A stretch of 64,000 nt of DNA from Taudactylus pleione (lineage: Eukaryota; Chordata; Amphibia; Anura; Myobatrachidae). Positions 1 through 12,969 of the stretch are shown in pieces. A program made the translations under genes and the position numbers. Numbering within the stretch: the first letter of the stretch is position 1; every line of letters starts with the position of its first letter. The notes under the pieces were generated by a model. The model was not told where the DNA came from and did no database searches. It was given only the letters and a program-made list of their open reading frames with translations. The stretch spans positions 1,456,001-1,520,000 of the forward strand of contig JAUIMM010000890.1 in assembly GCA_031769625.1 (NCBI GenBank), in the 5' to 3' direction.

Positions 1-1582
1 GTAACAATAGGTGTAGGATGGTGGTAGCATCATGTATTGTTGGGGATGTAGCAATAGATGTAGGATGGTGGCAGAGTCATACAGTGATGGGGATGTAACA
101 ATAGGTGTAGGATGGTGGTAGAGTGATGTAGTGATGGGGATGTAACAATAGGTGTAGGATGGTGGCAGAGTCATGCAGTGATGGGGATGTAACTATAGGT
201 GTAGGAAGGTGGTAGAATGGTGTAGTGATGGTGATGTAACAATAGGTGTAGGATGGTGGCAGAGTCATACAGTGATGGGGATGTAACAATAGGTGTAGGA
301 TGGTGGTAGAGTCATGCAGTGATGGGGATGTAACAATAGGTGTAGGATGGTGGTAGAGTCATGTAGTGATGGGGATGTAACAATAGTTGTAGGATGGTGG
401 TAGAGTCATGCAGTGATGGGGATGTAACAATAGGTGTAGGATGGTGGTAGAGTCATGCAGTGATGGGGATGTAACAACAGGTGTAGGTTGGTGGTAGAGT
501 TATGTAGTGATGGGGATGTTACAATAGGTGTAGGATGGTGGTAGAATGATGTAGTGATGGGGATGTAACAATAGGTGTAGGATGGTGGCAGAGTCATGCA
601 GTGATGGGGATGTAACAATAGGTGTAGAATGGTGGTAGTGTCATGTAGTGATGGGGATGTAACAATTGGTTTAGGATGGTGGTAGCATCATATAGTGATG
701 GGGATGTAACAATAGGTGTAGGATGGTGGCATAGTCATACAGTGATGGGGATGTAACAATAGGTGTAGGATGGTGGTAGAGTCATGTAGTGATGGGTATG
801 TAACAATAGGTGCAGGATGGTGGTAAAGTCATGCAGTGATGGGGATGTAGCAATTGGCGTAGGATGGTGGTAGCATCATGTAGTGATGGGTATGTAACAA
901 TAGGTGTAGGATGGTGGCAGAGTCATGCAGTAATGGCGATGTAATAATAGGTGTAGGATGGTGGTAGAGTTATGTAGTGATGGGGATGTAACAATAGGTG
1001 TAGGATGGTGGTAGCATCATGTAGTGATGGGTATGTAACAATAGGTGTAGGATGGTGGTAGAATCATGTAGTGATGGGGATTTAACAATAGATGTAGGAT
1101 GGTTGTACAGTGATGTAGTGATGGGGATGTAACAATAGATGTAGGATGGTTGTACAGTGATGTAATGATGGGGATGTAACAATAGATGTAGGATGGTGGT
1201 AGGGTGATGTAGTGATAGGGATGTAACAATAGATGTAGGATGGTGGCAGAGTCATGCAGTGATGGGGATGTAACAATAGGTGTAGGATGGTGGCAGAGTC
1301 ATGCAGTGATGGGGATGTAACAATGGGTGTAGGATGGTGGTAGAGTGATGTAGTGTTGGGGATGTAACAATAGGTGTAGGATGGTGGTAGAGTCATGTAG
1401 TGATGGGGATGTAACAATAGGTGTAGGATGGTGGTAGAGTTATGTAGTGATGTGGATGTAACAATAGGTGTAGGATGATGGTAGCATCATTTAGTGATGG
1501 GGATGTAACAATAGGTGTAGGATGGTTGTGGAGTTATGTAGTGATGGGGATGTAACAATAGGTGTAGGATGGTGGCAGAGTC
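1..1582. repeat. 47-bp minisatellite array (left end outside window)
   Basis: About 34 head-to-tail copies of a 47-bp unit. Each unit contains GTAACAATAGGTGTAGGATG, then GTGGTAGAGTCATG, then TAGTGATGGGGAT. Copies differ by scattered substitutions (TAGAGTCATG versus TAGCATCATG versus TAGAGTGATG; GTGGCAG versus GTGGTAG) and hardly at all in length, so the period stays locked. The array is open at base 1 and stops inside a unit at about 1582, where unique sequence begins. Every unit carries GATGGTGG, one mismatch from the bacterial Chi octamer. Apparent 70-111-codon frames on the minus strand come from the 47-bp period and are not genes. Confidence 0.97.
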
Positions 1583-2080
1583 GGACATGAAGCTCTGCAT
1601 GCTGACTTTAGCTTATCCAACTAAAACAAATGACATCCCAGTAACATATCACTCTATTCCTGTAATATCCCAAATACATCTTCCTAATGTGTTCCAGGAA
1701 AAGGAAAACATATTAATTCCACCAACAGAACAACATAGCCTAGTTAAATCCCAACAAGGCCAGATTAACAATGGGGCAGATGGGACTACAGCCCTATGCC
1801 TCCATATAAAATTAGACCCATCATCACTTATTTGATATTTGACAATTAATTTCTCCACTCTGGGAGAAGCCTGAAGGACAGTCAGCTATGTGCTGATGGT
1901 GGAGGAGCTGGGGGTACTTCCTTATTAGGCCTATGAAGACGGACATTTTTCTCATAGAATTGTGTCCTATTGTCTCTGCCCCTCCTAAGAGCCCTGCGAT
2001 TCCCAGGGGCATGCGCATTTGGGTACCATCGACCTGCTTGCGAGCGTCCTACACTCGCGAGCGGGCCAGAATGAGACCCA
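1583..2080. other. Unique spacer between two minisatellites, no gene recognised
   Basis: About 500 bp of non-tandem sequence. The open frames here (88 codons at 1569-1835 plus, 69 codons at 1649-1858 minus, 63-64 codons around 1824-2124) overlap on opposite strands, show no domain I recognise, and one begins inside the preceding minisatellite. The last 60 bp are relatively CpG-rich and hold two direct copies of GCGAGCG at about 2040-2062. It could be a remnant of an interspersed element, but I could not identify the family. Confidence 0.7.
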
Positions 2081-3319
2081 GTGTGCCTATGTTAGTGTAT
2101 AATTGTGCTGTGTGCCTATGTTAGTGTATATTTGTGCTGTGTGCCTATGTTAGTGTATATGTGTGCTGTGTGCCTATGTTAGTGTATATGTGTGCTGTGT
2201 GCCTATGTTAGTGTATATTTGTGCTGTGTGACTGTCAGTGTATATTTGTGCTTTGTGTCTATGTTAGTTTATATTTCTGATGTGTGCCTATGTTAGTATA
2301 TATGTGTACTGTGTGCCTATGTTAGTCTATATTTGTGCCTATGTTAGTGTATATGTGTGGTGTGTGTCTAGGTTACTGTATATTTGTGCTGTATGTTAGC
2401 GTATATGTGTGGTGTGTGCCTATGTTAGTGTATATTTGTGCTGTATGTTAGTGTATAATTGTGCTGTGTGCCTATGTTAGTGTATATTTCTGCTGTATGT
2501 TAGTGTATATTTGTACTGTTTGCCTATGTTAGTGTATATTTTTACTATTTGCATATGTTAGTGTATATGTGCTGTGTGCCTATGTTAGTGTATATGTGCT
2601 GTGTGCCTATGTTAGTGTATATGTGTGCTGTGTGCCTATGTTAGTGTATATTTGTACTCTGTGCCTATGTTAGTGTATATGTGTGCTGTGTGCCTATGTT
2701 AGTGTATATTTGTACTGTGTGCCTATGTTAGTGTATATGTGTGCTGTGTGCCTATGTTAGTGTATATTTGTACTGTGTGCCTATGTTAGTGTATATTTGT
2801 ACTGTGTGCCTATGTTAGTGTATATGTGTGCTGTGTGCCTATGTTAGTGTATATTTGTACTGTGTGCCTATGTTAGTGTATATGTGTGCTGTGTGCCTAT
2901 GTTAGTGTATATTTGTGCTGTGTGCCTATGTTAGTGTATATGTGTGCTGTGTGCCTATGTTAGTGTATATTTGTGCTGTGTGCCTATGTTAGTGTATATT
3001 TTTACTATGTGCCTATGTTAGTGTATATGTGTGCTGTGTGCCTATGTTAGTGTATATGTGTGCTGTGTGCCTATGTTAGTGTATATTTGTACTATGTGCC
3101 TATGTTAGTGTATATTTGTGCTGTGTGCCTATGTTAGTGTATATTTGTACTGTGTGCCTATGTTAGTGTATATGTGTGCTGTGTGCCAATGTTAGTGTAT
3201 ATGTGTGCTGTGTGACTGTCAGTGTATATTTGTGTATATTTGTGCTGTATGTTAGTTTATATATCTGATGTGTGCCTATGTTAGTATATATGTGTACTGT
3301 GTGCCTATGTTAGTCTATA

Positions 3320-5456
3320 TTTGTGCTGTATGTTAGTGTATATGTGTACTGTGTGCCTATGTTAGTCTATATTTGTGCTGTATGTTAGTGTATATGTGTA
3401 CTGTGTGCCTATGTTAGTGTATATTTTTACTATGTGCCTTTGTTAGTGTATATGTGTGCTGTGTGCCTATGTTAGTGTATATTTGTACTGTGTGCCTATG
3501 TTAGTGTGTATGTGTTCTGTGTGCCTATGTTAGTGTATATTTGTACTGTGTGCCTATGTTAGTGTATATGTGTGCTGTGTGCCTATGTTAGTGTATATTT
3601 GTGCTGTGTGACTGCCAGTGTATATTTGTGCTTTGTGTCTATGTTAGTTTAGATTTCTGATGTGTACCTATGTTAGTATATATGTGTACTGTGTGCCTAT
3701 GTTAGTATATATTTGTGCTGTATGTTAGTGTATATGTGTGGTGTGTGCCTATGTTAGTGTATATTTGTGCTGTGTGACTGTCCGTGTATATTTGTGCTTT
3801 GTGTCCATGTTAGTTTATATTTCTGTTGTGTGCCTATGTTAGTATATATGTGTGCTGTGTGCCTATGTTAGTGTATATTTGTGCTGTATGTTAGTGTATA
3901 TGTGTGGTGTGTGCCTATGTTACTGTATATTTGTGCTGTATGTTATTGTATGTGTGTGGTGTGCGCCTATGTTAGTGTATATTTGTGCAGTATGTTAGTG
4001 TGTATGTGTGGTGTGTGCCTATGTTACTGTATATTTGTGCTGTATGTTAGTGTGTATGTGTGGTGTGTGCCTATGTTAGTGTATATTTGTGCCTATGTTA
4101 GTGTATATGTGTGGTGTGTGCCTAGGTTACTGTATATTTGTGCTGTATGTTAGTGTATATGTGTGGTGTGTGCCTTTGTTAGTGTATATTTGTGCTGTAT
4201 GTTAGTGTATATGTGTGGTGTGTGTCTATGTTAGAGTATATTTGTGCCTATGTTAGTGTATATGTGTGCTGTGTGCCTATGTTACTGTATATTTGTGCTG
4301 TATGTTAGTGTATATGTGTGGTGAGTGCCTATGTTAGTGTATATTTGTGCTGTATGTTAGTGTATATGTGTGGTGTGTGCCTATGTTAGTGTATATTTTG
4401 TGCTGTATGTTAGTGAATATGTGTACTGTATGTCAGGGTATATGTGTGGTGTGAGCCTATGTTAGTGTATATTTGTGCTGTATGTTAGTGTATATATGTG
4501 CTGTGTGTTAGTGTATATTTGTGCTGTGTGCCTATGTTAGTGTATATTTGTGCTGTATGTTAGTGTGTATGTGTGGTGTGTGCCTATGTTACTGTATATT
4601 TGTGCTGTATGTTAGTATATATATGTGGTGTGTGCCTATGTTAGTGTATATTTGTGACTATGTTAGTGTATATGTGTGGTGTGTGCCTATGTTAGTGTAT
4701 ATTTGTGCTGTATGTTAGTGTATATGTGTGGTGTGAGCCTAAGTTAGTGTATATTTGTGCTGTATGTTAGTGTATATTTGTGCTGTGTGCTTATGGTAGT
4801 GTATACTTGTGCTGTATGTTAGTGTAAATGTGTGGTGTGTGCCTAGGTTACTGTATATTTGAGCTGTATGTTAGTGTATATGTGTCGTGTGTCTATGTTA
4901 CTGTATATTTGTGCTGTATGTTACTGTATATGTGTGCTGTGTGCCTATGTTAGTGTACATTTGTGCTGTATGTTAGTGTATATGTGTGCTGTGTGCCTAT
5001 GTTAGTGTATATTTGTGCTCTATGTTAGTGTATATGTGTGGTGTGTGCCTATGTTACTGTATATTTGTGCTGTATGTTAGTGTATATGTGTGGTGTGTGC
5101 CTATGTTAGTGTACATTTGAGCTGTATGTTAGTGTATATGTGTGCTGTGTGCCTATGTTAGTGTATATTTGTGCTGTATGTTAGTGTATATGAGTGGTGT
5201 GTGCCTATGTTAGTGTATATGTGTGCTGTGTGCCTATGTTATTGTATGTTTGTGCTGTATGTTAGTGTATATGTGTGGTGTGTGCCTATGTTACTGTATA
5301 TTTGTGCTGTATGTTAGTGTATGTGTGTGGTGTGTGCATATGTTACTGTATATTTGTGCTGTATGTTAGTGTATATGTGTCGTGTGTGCCTATGTTAGTG
5401 TACATTTGTGCTGTGTGTTAGTGTATATGTGTGCTGTGTGCCTATATTAGTGTATA
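3320..5456. repeat. Segmental duplication inside the minisatellite, copy 1
   Basis: This stretch recurs immediately downstream at +2137 bp in its first part (for example the TTTTTACTAT variant at 3424 and 5561) and at +2189 bp further on (for example 3881 and 6070). The shift of 52 bp equals one dimer, gained in copy 2 near 6030. Rare variants such as GTGCCTTTGTTAG and CTATATTAG keep the same order in both copies, so this is a true tandem duplication rather than chance similarity. Boundaries are approximate. Confidence 0.85.
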
Positions 5457-7700
5457 TTTGTGCTGTATGTTAGTGTATATGTGTACTGTGTGCCTATGTT
5501 AGTCTATATTTGTGCTGTATGTTAGTGTATATGTGTACTGTGTGCCTATGTTAGTGTATATTTTTACTATGTGCCTTTGTTAGTGTATATGTGTGCTGTG
5601 TGCCTATGTTAGTGTATATTTGTACTGTGTGCCTATGTTAGTGTGTATGTGTTCTGTGTGCCTATGTTAGTGTATATTTGTACTGTGTGCCTATGTTAGT
5701 GTATATGTGTGCTGTGTGCCTATGTTAGTGTATATTTGTGCTGTGTGACTGCCAGTGTATATTTGTGCTTTGTGTCTATGTTAGTTTAGATTTCTGATGT
5801 GTACCTATGTTAGTATATATGTGTACTGTGTGCCTATGTTAGTATATATTTGTGCTCTATGTTAGTGTATATGTGTGGTGTGTGCCTATGTTAGTGTATA
5901 TTTGTGCTGTGTGACTGTCCGTGTATATTTCTGCTTTGTGTCCATGTTAGTTTATATTTCTGTTGTGTGCCTATGTTAGTATATATGTGTGCTGTGTGCC
6001 TATGTTAGTGTATATTTGTGCTGTATGTTAGTGTGTATGTATGTTGTGTGCCTATGTTAGTGTATATTTGTGCTGTATGTTAGTGTATATGTGTGGTGTG
6101 TGCCTATGTTACTGTATATTTGTGCTGTATGTTATTGTATGTGTGTGGTGTGCGCCTATGTTAGTGTATATTTGTGCAGTATGTTAGTGTGTATGTGTGG
6201 TGTGTGCCTATGTTACTGTATATTTGTGCTGTATGTTAGTGTGTATGTGTGGTGTGTGCCTATGTTAGTGTATATTTGTGCCTATGTTAGTGTATATGTG
6301 TGGTGTGTGCCTAGGTTACTGTATATTTGTGCTGTATGTTAGTGTATATGTGTGGTGTGTGCCTTTGTTAGTGTATATTTGTGCTGTATGTTAGTGTATA
6401 TGTGTGGTGTGTGCCTATGTTAGAGTATATTTGTGCCTATGTTAGTGTATATGTGTGCTGTGTGCCTATGTTACTGTATATTTGTGCTGTATGTTAGTGT
6501 ATATGTGTGGTGAGTGCCTATGTTAGTGTATATTTGTGCTGTATGTTAGTGTATATGTGTGGTGTGTGCCTATGTTAGTGTATATTTTGTGCTGTATGTT
6601 AGTGTATATGTGTACTGTATGTCAGGGTATATGTGTGGTGTGAGCCTATGTTAGTGTATATTTGTGCTGTATGTTAGTGTATATTTGTGCTATGTGTTAG
6701 TGTATATTTGTGCTGTGTGCCTATGTTAGTGTATATTTGTGCTGTATGTTAGTGTGTATGTGTGGTGTGTGCCTATGTTACTGTATATTTGTGCTGTATG
6801 TTAGTATATATATGTGGTGTGTGCCTATGTTAGTGTATATTTGTGACTATGTTAGTGTATATGTGTGGTGTGTGCCTATGTTAGTGTATATTTGTGCTGT
6901 ATGTTAGTGTATATGTGTGGTGTGAGCCTAAGTTAGTGTATATTTGTGCTGTATGTTAGTGTATATTTGTGCTGTGTGCTTATGGTAGTGTATACTTGTG
7001 CTGTATGTTAGTGTAAATGTGTGGTGTGTGCCTAGGTTACTGTATATTTGAGCTGTATGTTAGTGTATATGTGTCGTGTGTCTATGTTAGTGTACATTTG
7101 TGCTGTATGTTAGTGTATATGTGTGCTGTGTGCCTATGTTAGTGTATATTTGTGTTCTATGTTAGTGTATATGTGTGGTGTGTGCCTATGTTACTGTATA
7201 TTTGTGCTGTATGTTACTGTATATGTGTGGTGTGTGCCTATGTTAGTGTACATTTGTGCTGTATGTTAGTGTATATGTGTGCTGTGTGCCTATGTTAGTG
7301 TATATTTGTGCTCTATGTTAGTGTATATGTGTGGTGTTTGCCTATGTTACTGTATATTTGAGCTGTATGTTAGTGTATATGTGTGCTGTGTGCCTATGTT
7401 AGTGTATATTTGTGCTGTATGTTAGTGTATATGAGTGGTGTGTGCCTATGTTAGTGTATATGTGTGCTGTGTGCCTATGTTATTGTATGTTTGTGCTGTA
7501 TGTTAGTGTATATGTGTGGTGTGTGCCTATGTTACTGTATATTTGTGCTGTATGTTAGTGTATGTGTGTGGTGTGTGCATATGTTACTGTATATTTGTGC
7601 TGTATGTTAGTGTATATGTGTCGTGTGTGCCTATGTTAGTGTACATTTGTGCTGTGTGTTAGTGTATATGTGTTCTGTGTGCCTATATTAGTGTATATTT
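5457..7700. repeat. Segmental duplication inside the minisatellite, copy 2
   Basis: Adjacent partner of the block starting near 3320. It shares long near-identical runs with it, including the 90-codon open frame repeated unchanged at 3881-4153 and 6070-6342 and the 65-codon frame at 4521-4718 and 6710-6907. It differs by one extra 52-bp dimer near 6030 and by a loss near 7085 relative to copy 1 near 4900. Confidence 0.85.
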
Positions 7701-10700
7701 GTGCTGTATGTTAGTGTATATGTGTGGTGTGTGCCTATGTTAGTGTATATGTGTGCTGTGTGCCTATGTTAGTGTATATTTGTGCTGTATGTTAGTGTAT
7801 ATGTGTGGTGTGTGCCTATGTTACTGTATATTTGTGCCTATGTTAGTGTATATGTGTGGTGTGTGCCTATGTTAGTGTATATGTGTGCTGTGTGCCTATG
7901 TTAGTGTATATGTGTGGTGTGTGCCTATGTTAGTGTATATGTGTGGTGTGTGCCTATGTTAGTGTATATGTGTGGTGTGTGCCTATGTTAGTGTATATGT
8001 GTGGTGTGTGCCTATGTTAGTGTACATGTGTGGTGTGTGCCTATGTTAGTGTATATGTGTGCTGTGTGCCTATGTTACTGTATATTTGTGCTGTATGTTA
8101 GTGTATATGTGTGGTGTGTGCCTATGTTAGTGTATATGTGTGCTGTGTGCCTATGTTAGTGTATATTTGTGCTGTATATTAGTGTATATGTGTGGTGTGT
8201 GCCTATGTTAATGTACATTTGTGCTGTATGTTAGTGTATATGTGTGGTGTGTGCCTATGTTAGTGTATTTTTGTGCTGTATGTTAGTGTATATGTGTGGT
8301 GTGTGCCTATGGTAGTGTATATTTGTGCTGTATGTTAGTATATATGTGTGGTGTGTGCCTATGTTAGTGTATATTTGTGCTGTATTTTAGTGTATATGTG
8401 TGGTGTGTGCCTATGTTAGTGTATATTTGTGCTGTATATTAGTGTATATGTGTGGTGTGTGCCTATGTTAATGTACATTTGTGCTGTATGTTAGTGTATA
8501 TGTGTGGTGTGTGCCTATGTTAGTGTATTATTGTGCTGTATGTTAGTGTATATGTGTGGTGTGTGCCTATGGTAGTGTATATTTGTGCTGTATGTTAGTA
8601 TATATGTGTGGTGTGTGCCTATGTTAGTGTATATTTGTGCTGTATTTTAGTGTATATGTGTGGTGTGTGCCTATGTTAGTGTATATTTGTGCTGTATGTT
8701 AGTGTGTATGTGTTGTATGTTTGTGGATATTTGTGCTGTGTGCCTATGTTAGTGTATATTTGTGCTGTATGTTAGAGTATATGTGTGGTGTGTGCCTATG
8801 TTAGTGTATATTTGTGCTGTATGTTAGTGTATATGTGTGGTGTGTGTCTAGGTTACTGTATATTTGTGCTGTATGTTAGTGTATATGTGTGGTGTGTGCC
8901 TATGTTACTGTATATTTGTGCTGTATGTTAGTGTATATGTGTGGTGTGTGCCTATGTTAGTGTATATGTGTGCTGTGTGCCTATGTTAGAGTATATTTGT
9001 GCTGTATGTTAGTGTATATGTGTAGTGTGTGCCTATGTTAGTGTATTTGTGTGCTGTGTGCCTATGTTAGTGTATATTTGTGCTGTATGTTAGTGTATAT
9101 GTGTGGTGTGTGCCTTTGTTACTGTATATTTGTGCTGTATGTTAGTGTATATGTGTGGTGTGTGCCTATGTTAGTGTACATTTGTGCTGTATGTTAGTGT
9201 ATATGTGTGCTGTGTGCCTATGTTAGTGTATATTTGTGCTGTATATTAGTGTATATGTGTGGTGTATGCCTATGTTAGTGTATATTTGTGCTGTATGTTA
9301 GTGTATATGTGTGGTGTGTGCCTATGTTAGTGTATATGTGTGCTGTGTGCCTATGTTAGTGTATATTTGTGCTGTATGTTAGTGTATGTGTGTGGTGTGT
9401 GCCTAAGTTAGTGTATATTTGTGCTGTAAGTTAGTGTATATGTGTGGTGTGTGCCTATGTTAGTGTACATTTGTGCTGTATGTTAGTGTATATGTGTGCT
9501 GTGTGCCTATGTTACTGTATATTTGTGCTGTAAGTTAGTGTATATGTGTGGTGTGTGCCTATGTTAGTGTACATTTGTGCTGTATGTTAGTGTATATGTG
9601 TGGTGTGTGCCTATGTTAGTGTATATTTGTGCTGTATGTTAGTGTATATGTGTGGTATGTGCCTATGTTAGTGTATATGTGTGCTGGGTGCCTATGTTAG
9701 TGTATATTTGTGCTGTATTTTAGTGTATATGTGTGGTGTGTGCCTATGTTAGTGTATATTTGTGCTGTATGTTAGTGTATATGTGTGGTGTGTGCCTATG
9801 TTAGTGTATATTTGTGCTGTATGTTAGTGTATATGTGTGCTGTGTGCCTATGTTAGTGTATATTTGTGCTGTATGTTAGTGTATATGTGTGGTGTGAGCC
9901 TATGTTAGTGTATATTTGTGCTGTATGTTAGTGTATATTTGTGTTGTATGTTAGTGGATATTTGTGCTGTGTGCCTATGTTAGTGTATATTTGTGCTGTA
10001 TGTTAGTGTATATGCGTGGTGTGTGCCTAGGTTACTGTATATTTGTGCTGTATGTTAGTGTATATGTGTGGTGTGTGCCTATGTTACTGTATATTTGTGC
10101 TGTATGTTAGTGTATATGTGTGGTGTGTGCCTATGTTAGTGTATATGTGTGCTGTGTGCCTATGTTAGTGTATATTTGTGCTGTATGTTAGTGTATATGT
10201 GTGGTGTGTGCCTATGTTAGTGTATATGTGTGCTGTGTGCCTATGTTAGTGTATATTTGTGCTGTATGTTAGTGTATATGTGTGGTGTTTGCCTATGTTA
10301 CTGTATATTTGTGCAGTATGTTAGTGTATATGTATGGTGTGTGCCTATGTTACTGTATATTTGTGCTGTATGTTAGTGTATATGTGTGGTGTGTGCCTAT
10401 GTTAGTGTCCATTTGTGCTGTATGTTAGTATATATGTGTGCTGTTGTTGCCTATGTTAGTGTATATTTGTGCTGTATGTTAGTGTATATGTGTGGTGTGT
10501 GCCTATGTTAGTGTATATGTGTGCTGTATGTTAGTGTATATGTGTTGTGTGTGCCTATGTTAGTGTATATGTGTGCTGTGTGCCTATGTTAGTGTATATT
10601 TGTGCTGTATGTTAGTGTATATGTGTGGTGTGTGCCTATGTTAGTGTATATGTGTGCTGTGTGCCTATGTTAGTGTATATTTGTGCTGTATGTTAGTGTA

Positions 10701-12764
10701 TATGTGTGGTGTTTGCCTATGTTACTGTATATTTGTGCAGTATGTTAGTGTATATGTGTGGTGTGTGCCTATGTTACTGTATATTTGTGCTGTATGTTAG
10801 TGTATATGTGTGGTGTGTGCTATGTTAGTGTCCATTTGTGCTGTATGTTAGTGTATATGTGTGCCTATGTTAGTGTATATTTGTGCTGTATGTTAGTGTA
10901 TATGTGTGGTGTGTGCCTATGTTAGTGTATATGTGTGCTGTTTGCCTATGTTAGTGTATATTTGTGCTGTATGTTAGTGTATATGTGTGCTGTGTGCCTA
11001 TGTTAGTGTATATTTGTGCTGTATGTTAGTGTATATCTGTGGTGTTTGCCTATGTTACTGTATATTTGTGCAGTATGTTAGTGTATATGTGTGGTGTGTG
11101 CCTATGTTACTGTATATTTGTGCTGTATGTTAGTGTATATGTGTGGTGTGTGCCTATGTTAGTGTCCATTTGTGCTGTATGTTAGTGTATATGTGTGCCT
11201 ATGTTAGTGTATATTTGTGCTGTATGTTAGTGTATATGTGTGGTGTGTGCCTATGTTACTGTATATTTGTGCTGTATGTTAGTGTATATGTGTGGTGTGT
11301 GCCTATGTTAGTGTACATTTGTGCTGTATGTTAGTGTATATGTGTGCTGTGTGCCTATGTTACTGTATATTTGAGCTGTATGTTAGTGTATATGTGTGGT
11401 GTGTGCCTATGTTAGTGTACATTTGTGCTGTATGTTAGTGTATATGTGTGGTGTGTGCCTATGTTAGTGTATATTTGTGCTGTATGTTAGTGTATATGTG
11501 TGGTGTGTGCCTATGTTAGTGTATATTTGTGCTGTATGTTAGTGTATATGTGTGCTGTGTGCCTATGTTAGTGTACATTTGTGCTGTATGTTAGTGTATA
11601 TGTGTGGTGTGTGCCTATGTTAGTGTATATTTGTGCTGTATGTTAGTGTATATGTGTGGTGTGAGCCTATGTTAGTGTATATTTGTGCTGTATGTTAGTG
11701 TATATTTGTTTTGTATGTTAGTGGATATTTGTGCTGTGTGCCTATGTTAGTGTATATTTGTGCTGTATGTTAGTGTATATGTGTGGTGTGTGCCTAGGTT
11801 ACTGTATATTTGTGCTGTATGTTAGTGTATATGTGTGGTGTGTGCCTATGTTACTGTATATTTGTGCTGTATGTTAGTGTATATGTGTGCTGTGTGCCTA
11901 TGTTAGTGTATATTTGTGCTGTATGTTAGTGTATATGTGTGGTGTGTGCCTATGTTAGTGTATATGTGTGCTGTGTGCCTATGTTAGTGTATATTTGTGC
12001 TGTATGTTAGTGTATATGTGTGGTGTGTGCCTATGTTAGTGTATATGTGTGCTGTGTGCCTATGTTAGTGTATATTTGTGCTGTATGTTAGTGTATATGT
12101 GTGGTGTTTGCCTATGTTACTGTATATTTGTGCAGTATGTTAGTGTATATGTGTGGTGTGTGCCTATGTTACTGTATATTTGTGCTGTATGTTAGTGTAT
12201 ATGTGTGGTGTGTGCCTATGTTGCTGTATATTTATGCTGCATGTTAGTGTATATGTGTGGTGTGTGCCTATGTTAGTGTATATTTGTCCTGTGTGCCTAT
12301 GTTAGTGTATATTTGTACTGTGTGCCTATGTATGTGTATATGTGTGCTGTGTGCCTATGTTAGTGTTTATTTGTGCTGTGTGACTGTCAGTGTATATTTG
12401 TGCTTTGTGTCTATGTTAGTTTATATTTCTGATGTGTGCCTATGTTAGTATATATGTGTACTGTGTGCCTATGTTAGTCTATATTTGTGCTGTATGTTAG
12501 TGTATATGTGTGGTGTGTGCCTATGTTAGTGTATATGTGTGGTGTGTGCCTATGTTAGTGTACATTTGTGCAGTATGTTAGTGTATATGTGTGGTGTGTG
12601 CCTATGTTAGTGTATATTTGTGCTGTATGTTAGTGTATATGTGTGGTGTGTGCCTATGTTAGTGTATATGTGTGGTGTGTGCCTATGTTAGTGTACATTT
12701 GTGCAGTATGTTAGTGTATATGTGTGGTGTGTGCCTATGTTAGTGTATATTTGTGCTGTTTTGA

Positions 12765-12770
12765 ACTTAC
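12765..12770 (-). other. Consensus 5' splice site of the K2P-like exon
   Basis: On the minus strand the coding frame runs into AAAG|GTAAGT, a perfect vertebrate donor. The intron GT is complementary to 12769-12770, so the exon ends at 12771. The minisatellite begins again only about five bases beyond the GTAAGT hexamer. Confidence 0.75.
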
Positions 12771-12969
12771 CTTTCATGAAACTGGAGTTTTTAGATACAT
12801 CCAAATGTTTTGTAGATTGAGATGTTTTGTTTTCGGAGCCCTCGAGTAGCAGAAATACAAACGCCCCAATGATGCTATAAGCAAGCAGGGCACAGACCAG
12901 GCAGCAATGTGGAAAAAGGCACCAGAAAGCTGCGTTCATTCTCCGGGAACATCTCTGGGTCCTGGGCAT
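12771..12969 (-). CDS. Candidate first coding exon of a two-pore-domain (K2P) potassium channel, TRESK-like
   Basis: Reading on the minus strand from the ATG at 12969 gives 66 codons plus one base before the splice donor, so the intron is phase 1. The ATG has A at -3 (CACCATG). A frame also extends upstream to 12987, but only from GTG, so the ATG is the likely start. Residues 7-19 form a short Cys/Arg-containing cytoplasmic N-terminus. Residues 18-42 form one hydrophobic helix ending in AYSIIGAFVFLLLEG, which fits the Tyr-x-x-x-Gly-Ala-x-x-Phe-x-x-x-Glu pattern of the first transmembrane helix (M1) of K2P channels. It is followed by a polar segment with two N-glycosylation sequons (Asn47-Lys-Thr, Asn61-Ser-Ser), as expected for the extracellular M1-P1 loop. 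Among K2P members the Leu-Phe-Pro just before M1 most recalls KCNK18/TRESK, but subfamily is uncertain. K2P dimers carry background potassium leak at the plasma membrane. Pore loops and later helices are absent; further exons would lie at lower coordinates, past the minisatellite, and none is visible down to base 1. An isolated exon or pseudogene copy cannot be excluded. Confidence 0.6.

Larger units (their letters stand above)
2081..12759. repeat. 10.7-kb composite minisatellite, 29-bp and 23-bp units forming a 52-bp dimer
   Basis: Two related subunits recur throughout. The longer is about 29 bp and includes GTGTGCCTATGTTAGTGTAT. The shorter is about 23 bp and includes TTGTGCTGTATGTTAGTGTA. 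From 2081 to about 3230 the 29-bp type dominates; after that the two alternate as a 52-bp dimer. Common variants include GTTACTG for GTTAGTG, TGTACTG for TGTGCTG, and a divergent unit with GTGTGACTGTCAGTG. The plus strand is strongly G+T rich. Low-complexity frames of 63-90 codons rich in Cys, Val and Tyr are by-products of the repeat. Confidence 0.96.

Noticed and set aside
1569..1835. 88-codon plus-strand frame in the unique spacer
   Set aside because: Its start lies inside the minisatellite, an overlapping minus-strand frame is of similar length, and I recognise no domain or splice site.
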